NCBI GenBank assembly: GCA_002284615.2 | Contig: MU069465.1 | Location: forward strand, 628,383-639,293 | DNA from: Dunaliella salina | Lineage: Eukaryota; Chlorophyta; Chlorophyceae; Chlamydomonadales; Dunaliellaceae | Reading direction: 5' to 3' | Length of the DNA stretch: 10,911 bases | Part shown: piece by piece, positions 9,901-10,911 of the stretch | Layout of the letters: each line of letters begins with the position of its first letter | Position numbering within the stretch: the first letter of the stretch is position 1 | Notes under the pieces: model-generated | Seen by the model: the letters and a program-made list of their open reading frames with translations, nothing else | Told to the model about the DNA's origin: nothing | Database searches by the model: none | Position numbers and translations under genes: made by a program

Positions 9901-10791
9901 TGTTGTTACAGTCTGCATGGCATACACAAAAATGATGGGAAAAAGTGCAATAAGGGAACGAAAGGAAAGCAGAAGCTGCAGTGTAGGTGAAGATGTACAT
10001 TTGCAGCCAGCTGTGCACGGATGGGGACATCTAAAGCTGTAAACATTCACCAAGGAGTTGGACTAAAATGGAAACGAATTCAAGGAAAAGCTAAAGAATT
10101 CAAAGGAAAAGCCAAATGGTTCAATGAAAAAGAGACAAATTATCTGCTTACACATGTACATTCAATTTTGGAAAAGGAAACACATTGGCCCAAAGACCCG
10201 GGAATCTCCCTCATCAGTTCGTTCAGTAGGCAGGCAGGCGGGCAGGTAGGCGGGAAGGTAGGCGAAGCCTCTAAACCCGCGATGTGGTTTCCATGTTTGT
10301 TCTCAGATTGGAACCTGAGCCAAAAAATCATCTGTGGCTCACCATCTCCTCTTTGTCGACATTCCCAACCCACTTCATGGTTTCAACACATCAGGCTGCA
10401 TCTGCCACTGCCTCTCTGTTTTCCTTGGTGTGCCACCTTGCCCCAACAACTGTGCGATCCTCATGCCACTGAGGGCGATCGGTCTCAGGTTTTCACACTT
10501 GTCCTACAAGTGCACTTGAAATAAAGCAATCTGTGGCTCACCATCGCCTCTTTGTCGACCTTCCCGATCCACTTCATGTTTTCAACGGATCAGGCTGCAT
10601 CTGCCACTGCCTCTCTGCTTTCCTTGGTGTGCTGCCACCTTGCCCCAAAAATTGTGCGACCCTCATGGCACTGAGGGCGATCGGTCTCAGGTTTTCACAC
10701 TTGTCCTACAAGTGGACTTGGAACAAAGCAATCTGTGGCTCACCATCGCCTCTTTGTTGACCTTCCCGATCCACTTCATGTTTTCAACATC
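816..10791 (-). CDS. L-gulonolactone oxidase-like FAD-linked oxidoreductase, 15 exons, 5' partial
   Basis: Fifteen minus-strand exons with GT-AG introns join into about 473 residues: 10744-10791, 9811-9912, 9581-9608, 9361-9407, 8866-8979, 8374-8502, 8029-8148, about 7145-7265, 6247-6323, 4729-4879, 2688-2799, 1744-1807, 1576-1655, 1243-1345, 816-941. Seen: the FAD-domain segment GAHGSSM, then GSNGLFGIVTEMTMKV, HWGKNSN, YDPEGIF and a tail of six cysteines. Known of the family: these flavoenzymes oxidise aldono-1,4-lactones such as L-gulono-lactone, the last step of ascorbate synthesis in some lineages; land-plant GulLO proteins carry the same Cys-rich tail. Inferred: a plant-type GulLO. The N-terminal 100 or so residues, with signal peptide and flavin-linking histidine if any, lie right of the window. 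Odd points: the frame is broken in the exon at 4729-4879, the protein has an extra C-terminal extension, and three splice junctions sit inside tandem duplications. Substrate cannot be told from sequence; a related alditol or arabinonolactone oxidase remains possible. Confidence 0.82.
1243..1345 (-). CDS. GulLO-like exon 14 (cysteine-rich tail)
   Basis: This exon has 103 nt. One base completes Lys, then TPGCAVRSECYCDEDWHC continues to CVPGATFPEYK. The acceptor is atttcag and the donor is AAA|gtgagg, phase 0. Five cysteines occur here and a sixth in the next exon, spaced C-x5-C-x-C-x5-C-x5-C-x11-C. From family knowledge, land-plant GulLO proteins end in a six-Cys tail with the same C-x5-C-x-C-x5-C and C-x11-C spacing, probably disulphide-bonded in the secretory pathway. 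Confidence 0.85.
1576..1655 (-). CDS. GulLO-like exon 13 (YDPEGIF)
   Basis: This exon has 80 nt and begins EAKQYDPEGIFISPMISRII, ending NPEVGI plus two bases of Lys. The acceptor is tttccag. At first sight the frame stops at TGA (1572-1574), but that TGA lies inside a good donor, CAA|gtgaga. Splicing there continues in frame into the cysteine-rich exon. 'yDP.glF' is the conserved end of the catalytic domain in this family. Confidence 0.88.
1744..1807 (-). CDS. GulLO-like exon 12
   Basis: This exon has 64 nt. One base finishes the Arg codon opened in exon 11, then AFLNPICPTRYKYPEFDSI continues to IIE. The acceptor is gcttgcag and the donor is GAG|gtgagg, phase 0. Together with exon 11 it gives NSNRAFLNP, equivalent to 'knrnlaF' after the HWGK motif in plant proteins. 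Confidence 0.88.
1904..2118. repeat. 34-bp tandem array in intron 11
   Basis: Three perfect head-to-tail copies of a 34-bp unit beginning aattcttgtgctgcaaacct fill 1993-2094. A fourth copy stands at about 1906-1939, separated by a stretch that contains a repeat of ctatcatgccaggcaa, which also follows the array. This is a short minisatellite with a higher-order duplication, inside the intron between exons 11 and 12. Confidence 0.9.
2365..2520 (+). repeat. Dispersed repeat family, copy 1
   Basis: This copy shares, in order, gcatggctgacgaccctcc, agatccccat, a CT-rich patch, ggctagctgtg.ctagtgtagg, tttggtaagga and gcttgctagct with three other places in the window. It lies in the intron between exons 11 and 12. 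No coding potential or clear terminal inverted repeats were seen. It is likely a short non-autonomous element, SINE- or MITE-like, but the class is unknown. Confidence 0.7.
2561..2678. repeat. 62-bp direct duplication in intron 11
   Basis: Two copies of a unit starting agcagatcagccag are offset by 62 bp (2561 and 2623). They continue through ctcctgt.tttcctgagaga and a tail ending in atggaa.agcag. The duplication ends about ten bases before the donor of exon 11 and does not include it. Confidence 0.85.
2688..2799 (-). CDS. GulLO-like exon 11 (HWGK motif)
   Basis: This exon has 112 nt, starts with two bases of a split codon, then reads PWQVDDPSS, YQHVYDQVEQLAYCKYQ and ARVHWGKNSN, with two bases of Arg at the end. 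The acceptor is ccacacag and the donor is ACAG|gtaatg. 'E.iem...ky...pHWGKn' is the signature catalytic-domain motif of gulonolactone, arabinonolactone and alditol oxidases, so family assignment is firm here. Confidence 0.9.
3145..3310 (+). repeat. Dispersed repeat family, copy 2
   Basis: It carries gggcatggccgac, accagatccccat, ctttctccaaggctggctgt, gtctagcgttgg and gccttgctagttagagaaac in the same order as copy 1. Its left edge includes a perfect hairpin, ccccgg-tgt-ccgggg (3144-3158). The right third has been duplicated in tandem with a 73-bp period. Confidence 0.7.
3233..3380. repeat. 73-bp tandem duplication
   Basis: Two copies of a unit beginning agccctttaatgagactctt lie at 3241 and 3314, running through gctgccttgctag and gagaaaccttttaa into cagcctttt. 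It arose from the right end of dispersed repeat copy 2. Confidence 0.9.
3391..3663. repeat. 69-bp tandem array, four copies
   Basis: The phrase gagtcacaaa starts at 3393, 3462, 3531 and 3600, an exact 69-bp period. Each unit continues tttattggtcacgatgtcta and tgcaccttgag.catatcca. As 69 is a multiple of three and the unit lacks stops in two forward frames, it makes repetitive open frames that I regard as spurious. Confidence 0.95.
3809..4293. repeat. 91-bp tandem array, about five copies
   Basis: aaggatt starts at 3811, 3902, 3993, 4018, 4108 and 4199. The period is 91 bp (once 90), with one internal 25-bp duplication at 3993-4018. Most units carry palindromes atacgtat, ggtacc and acaccggtgt within about 40 bp, followed by gtcattctgaggcatacctt and gttgcaaagccaatcacag. 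The array lies in the intron between exons 10 and 11. Confidence 0.95.
4564..4724. repeat. Cluster of three inverted repeats
   Basis: There are three hairpins in 160 bp. First is catggctc-tct-gagccatg at 4564-4582, a perfect 8-bp stem. Second are 13-base arms gggagagcttttc (4611) and gaaaaactctccc (4658-4670) with one mismatch and a spacer of about 34 nt. Third is gggagac (4688) with gtctccc near 4718. They lie in the intron just after exon 10. They could be a decayed MITE end pair, but no target-site duplication was evident. Confidence 0.5.
4729..4879 (-). CDS. GulLO-like exon 10, reading frame disturbed
   Basis: This exon has 151 nt between acceptor tttaacag and donor TCTG|gtgagg. Both flanking exons require entry in phase 0 and exit in phase 1, which 151 nt satisfies. 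In that frame it reads PEGPGIKSFGDMAQKLVKH, like the plant 'vKSFi.dik.Lv' segment, but meets TGA at about 4804-4802. In another frame the second half reads LMRNPSALEP and EPRQIYVDIPLF, which fits the family's 'gilMRyv...dfdl.yyr' block. So homology jumps frame inside the exon and must jump back before the next one. Two compensating indels, sequence errors or an unrecognised micro-intron could explain this. Confidence 0.6.
5110..6065. repeat. Cluster of TCTGAATCAGA near-palindromes
   Basis: Within the 1367-nt intron between exons 9 and 10, the 11-mer TCTGAATCAGA or a one- or two-base variant recurs at 5130, 5180, 5234, 5255, 5316, 5398, 5470, 5882, 5976 and 6030. The centre base varies (A, T or G), leaving 5-base arms TCTGA and TCAGA. 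Part of the cluster comes from a 154-bp tandem duplication, but sites at 5130, 5180, 5882, 5976 and 6030 lie outside it. Confidence 0.85.
5221..5530. repeat. 154-bp diverged tandem duplication
   Basis: aatgtctgaactgcctctga occurs at 5301 and 5455, offset 154 bp. Flanking blocks correspond in order: ctctgaatcag variants, gtctgattc, ccatctgc, ttccacacaatg, then tctcag and ccaattcatc.aggttccca. The copies differ at many positions, so the event is old. Confidence 0.85.
6180..6229. repeat. 25-bp perfect tandem duplication
   Basis: Two identical adjacent 25-bp copies begin ccttgttggctaccattagt, at 6180 and 6205. They lie about 20 bases beyond the exon 9 donor in the downstream intron. Confidence 0.95.
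6247..6323 (-). CDS. GulLO-like exon 9
   Basis: This exon has 77 nt, starts with two bases finishing a codon, then reads PDGGCLWRMIPVNLLEVDMP and ends IAVLP. The acceptor is gtgcatag and the donor is CCG|gtgagc. The 'lEvdmPia' stretch fits the conserved 'f...fsvPl' strand at the start of the second half of the catalytic domain. It contains a short perfect hairpin (TCAACCTC, TAG, GAGGTTGA), probably chance within coding sequence. Confidence 0.65.
6545..6690 (+). repeat. Dispersed repeat family, copy 3 (right part)
   Basis: This copy lacks the left block. It begins at actaggctagctgtgtctag and continues tgtaggtttagagggcc, ttttggtgagacctct, aattaggggtacttccc and cttttt-rich sequence. It aligns closely over more than 100 bp with copy 4 and less closely with copies 1 and 2. 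It lies in the intron between exons 8 and 9. Confidence 0.7.
6740..6950. repeat. Irregular triplicated block in intron 8
   Basis: gctgcatacctggta occurs at 6746, 6798 and 6895. The last two copies continue gcaatcactggatgccatga with single changes and cagcctacccac. The blocks are spaced 52 and 97 bp, with gtgctcacttt between them, so this is a compound duplication rather than a simple array. Confidence 0.85.
7145..7265 (-). CDS. GulLO-like exon 8 (3' boundary uncertain)
   Basis: The exon begins FDNAKLGNSMMLDDIALGL and runs through LIPYYRDEATK. The acceptor is gcacgcag. The nicest donor, AAG|gtgaag at 7164, leaves phase 0, but the next exon needs phase 1. Donors at 7145 (C|gtgaca) or 7136 (G|gtcatg) fit that phase and add 6 or 9 residues. 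Plant proteins have a similar 'gs.LDslqdgl' segment here. A second copy of the acceptor and exon start lies 57 bp upstream in the transcript. Confidence 0.65.
7261..7374. repeat. 57-bp tandem duplication across the exon 8 acceptor
   Basis: tcaaactgcgtgcatgaaca starts at 7261 and 7318, an exact 57-bp offset, continuing cattcaggtaccacaataaa and gccctgcaca. On the minus strand each copy holds the acceptor gcacgcag followed by TTTGAT, the first codons of exon 8. The outer copy, used as acceptor, would add 19 codons, but TGA is the thirteenth of them, so only the inner acceptor is productive. Confidence 0.9.
7371..7591. repeat. 27-29-bp tandem array, eight copies
   Basis: Eight copies of a unit like taatccatgatccccggacc plus tagcaaac repeat from 7371, at steps of 27 to 29 bp. 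The last two have acatg in place of ccatg. Units differ by single bases and small indels. There are no unique spacers. The array lies in the intron between exons 7 and 8, directly between the 57-bp and 114-bp repeats. Confidence 0.95.
7599..8055. repeat. 114-bp tandem array, four copies, overlapping exon 7 end
   Basis: cacttaaaaatgc recurs every 114 bp from 7599, and the array ends inside exon 7 near 8055. On the minus strand each unit contains ATGGAGATCAATCAG (MEINQ, the exon 7 end) with gtttgc or gattgc following. The period is 38 codons, and all units are open in the exon frame, giving a 190-residue open frame. Differences between units change amino acids freely (for example LSVL, LSVH, LSVP), which argues against selection as protein. 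Confidence 0.95.
8029..8148 (-). CDS. GulLO-like exon 7 (donor lies in a 114-bp tandem array)
   Basis: This exon has 120 nt (40 codons). It begins AVLMTRESVPANTKG and ends ALTMEINQ. The acceptor is tatggcag. The proposed donor CAG|gtttgc is weak, but it joins in phase 0 to FDNAKLG of the next exon. The last about 27 nt of the exon are the first part of a 114-bp repeat unit that recurs three more times in the intron, so copies of this donor follow at 7914 and 7686, while the one at 7800 reads ga instead of gt. The repeat stays open in the exon's frame. Confidence 0.75.
8374..8502 (-). CDS. GulLO-like exon 6
   Basis: This exon has 129 nt (43 codons, phase 0 at both ends). It begins VMPLVKIKSTVRRM and ends QWLPDVFQ. 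The acceptor is ttgcag before GTAATG and the donor is CAG|gtaaga. It continues exon 5 as MTMKVMPLVKI, as expected after 'GIVTEMTMKV', and carries the W-P segment where family members have 'fwwyP' or 'FYPS'. Confidence 0.85.
8525..8715 (-). repeat. Dispersed repeat family, copy 4 (opposite orientation)
   Basis: Read on the minus strand it gives ggggcatggctaccaaacc, ctccagatccccatta, ctcctaggctagttttgtc, tagtttaggtgg, gggcctcctggtgaggcctc and ttaggggttcttccc, the same order as the plus-strand copies. It contains both the left block of copies 1 and 2 and the right block of copy 3, so it is the most complete copy. It sits in the intron between exons 5 and 6. Confidence 0.75.
8866..8979 (-). CDS. 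GulLO-like exon 5 (end of FAD domain)
   Basis: This exon has 114 nt (38 codons, phase 0 at both ends). It begins VTRLQWVDALGRL and ends GSNGLFGIVTEMTMK. The acceptor is gtaacag and the donor is AAG|gtaggg. The block 'GxLGxvtxvtlkv' closing the FAD-binding domain is very well conserved in gulonolactone and galactonolactone enzymes, so this is one of the strongest exons. Confidence 0.9.
9361..9407 (-). CDS. GulLO-like exon 4 (GAHGSS motif)
   Basis: This exon has 47 nt, starts in phase 1 with the last two bases of Gly, and then reads AHGSSMTKPSSFGQL. The acceptor is gtcctccag and the donor is TTG|gtaagt, an excellent site. GxHGSS is the hallmark of this flavoprotein group. Plant proteins have a few more residues before the next block (a 'VHDYVV'-like stretch), so the loop is short here or a tiny exon was missed in the 381-nt intron that follows. 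Confidence 0.85.
9581..9608 (-). CDS. GulLO-like exon 3 (28-nt micro-exon, glycine-rich loop)
   Basis: This very short exon encodes LTVAGMLMT plus the first base of a Gly codon. The acceptor is ctttgcag and the donor is ACAG|gtggga. Joined to exon 4 it gives LTVAGMLMTGAHGSSM, the typical flavin pyrophosphate-binding loop of the aldonolactone oxidase family. Phase agrees on both sides, and the joined motif makes the micro-exon convincing despite its size. Confidence 0.85.
9811..9912 (-). CDS. GulLO-like exon 2 (FAD-binding domain)
   Basis: This exon has 102 nt (34 codons, phase 0 at both ends), with acceptor ccatgcag and donor AAT|gtaggt. It begins TVTTGPTLTYNVLLEYLYQM and ends DYEHLPFYSN. 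It matches the FAD-binding PCMH fold segment in which a strand (TVtxGxtL) is followed by a helix (LLEYLYQMDLAL) and leads into the glycine-rich loop of the next exon. The following 202-nt intron happens to lack stops in one frame, which makes a long but spurious open frame through it. Confidence 0.85.
10228..10264. repeat. GGCA/GGCG-rich simple repeat
   Basis: A short degenerate tetranucleotide tract, aggcaggcaggcgggcagg and similar, lies in the intron between exons 1 and 2, just before the exon-copying triplication. Confidence 0.8.
10343..10395 (-). pseudogene. Duplicated exon 1 relic, copy A
   Basis: The body reads VETMKWVGNVDKEEM with donor ATG|gtgagc. It is more diverged than copy B, with five coding-base groups changed, but the frame is open across the body. 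An in-frame TGA lies just upstream of Cys-Val, so inclusion by the visible acceptor gatgcag would end translation. Confidence 0.7.
10542..10594 (-). pseudogene. Duplicated exon 1 relic, copy B
   Basis: It encodes the same VENMKWIGKVDKEAM with one change from exon 1 (Asn to Asp) and has an intact donor ATG|gtgagc. Upstream, however, the frame meets TGA two codons before Val, and the nearest acceptor (gatgcag at 10595) would enter another frame that also stops. It can therefore not replace exon 1 as read here. Confidence 0.7.
10744..10791 (-). CDS. GulLO-like exon 1 of window (FAD-binding domain)
   Basis: This exon has 48 nt and encodes DVENMKWIGKVNKEAM. The acceptor is ctccccag and the donor is ATG|gtgagc. 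It joins in phase 0 to TVTTGP of the next exon, giving the family pattern 'N..k.....vD.e..tVtv.aG' that precedes the GxHGSS motif. Two further copies of this exon body lie downstream at 10542-10586 and 10343-10387. This copy is taken as the working one because only it has a good acceptor without an in-frame stop just upstream of the body. Confidence 0.75.
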
Positions 10792-10864
10792 CTGGGGAGC
10801 AAAGTGAATGCAAGAACAATGATTATATGAACTCCAATGGCCCAAGTTTACCCTGTCTCTGAGG

Positions 10865-10865
10865 G

Positions 10866-10911
<46 letters not shown>
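10865..10911. repeat. (GC)5(AC)18 microsatellite at window edge
   Basis: Alternating purine-pyrimidine DNA, (GC)5 then (AC)n, runs to the last base, so its true length is unknown. On the transcribed strand it is a (TG)n(GC)n tract about 75 bases before the exon 1 acceptor. Such DNA can adopt the Z form. A sequence ending in it may also mark an assembly edge. Confidence 0.95.

Larger units (their letters stand above)
10331..10791. repeat. About 200-bp tandem triplication containing exon 1
   Basis: Exon 1 body plus donor is present at 10744, 10542 and 10343, offsets 202 and 199 bp. Between them the intron sequence is repeated too (cttgtcctacaagtg, ttttcacac, ctgagggcgatcggtctcag, gccactgcctctctg). 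The two outer copies on the transcript's 3' side are one and several bases different from exon 1. Confidence 0.95.

Noticed and set aside
9490..10053. 187-codon open frame on the minus strand as one gene
   Set aside because: Only the part within exon 2 resembles the protein family; the rest is intron that lacks stops by chance, and its 202-nt length would shift the frame.
10021..10524. 167-codon plus-strand open frame
   Set aside because: It is antisense to the duplicated exon copies and includes a simple repeat; no protein-like features were seen.

Overview
The window reads as nuclear DNA of a eukaryote. No dense bacterial-style coding is present. The real coding signal is a chain of short exons on the minus strand, joined by GT-AG introns that are full of tandem repeats. 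I could resolve fifteen exons between 10791 and 816. They form one gene for a plant-type L-gulonolactone oxidase-like protein (FAD-linked aldonolactone oxidoreductase, ALO clan). The 5' end, with most of the FAD-binding N-terminus including any GHS-type flavin site, lies beyond the right edge. The stop codon is at 816-818. The joined exons add up to about 1422 nt (about 473 residues), a net multiple of three. Diagnostic pieces are TVAGMLMTGAHGSSM, GSNGLFGIVTEMTMKV, HWGKNSN, YDPEGIF and a six-cysteine C-terminal tail whose spacing nearly matches the tail I recall for land-plant GulLO proteins. This points to the green lineage, perhaps an alga with large introns, but I cannot name a species.

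Layout, left to right on the plus strand: 1-815 is 3' UTR and flank with no gene that I can support. 816-1815 holds the last four exons (Cys-rich tail and end of the catalytic domain). 1808-2687 is an intron with a 34-bp array, a 62-bp duplication and a dispersed repeat. 2688-2799 is the HWGK exon. 2800-4728 is a large intron with a second dispersed repeat, 73-bp, 69-bp and 91-bp tandem arrays and a cluster of hairpins. 4729-4879 is an exon whose reading frame is disturbed. 4880-6246 is an intron peppered with the near-palindrome TCTGAATCAGA. 6247-6323 is an exon. 6324-7144 is an intron with another dispersed repeat and a local triplication. 7145-8148 holds two exons separated by an intron made almost wholly of three tandem arrays (57 bp x2, about 28 bp x8, 114 bp x4). 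8149-9912 holds the core FAD-domain exons. 9913-10791 holds a long intron, with an about 200-bp tandem triplication that copied an exon. The window ends in a (GC)n(AC)n microsatellite.

The most striking pattern is that three independent tandem duplications straddle splice junctions of the same gene: the exon at 10744, the donor at 8029 and the acceptor at 7265. They have multiplied donor or acceptor sites. One of these arrays (114 bp = 38 codons) stays open in frame with the exon. A previously unnamed dispersed repeat family occurs four times. One exon carries what look like two compensating frame shifts, so this copy could be a pseudogene or the assembly may contain small indels. No bacterial system, CRISPR array, rRNA or tRNA was recognised.
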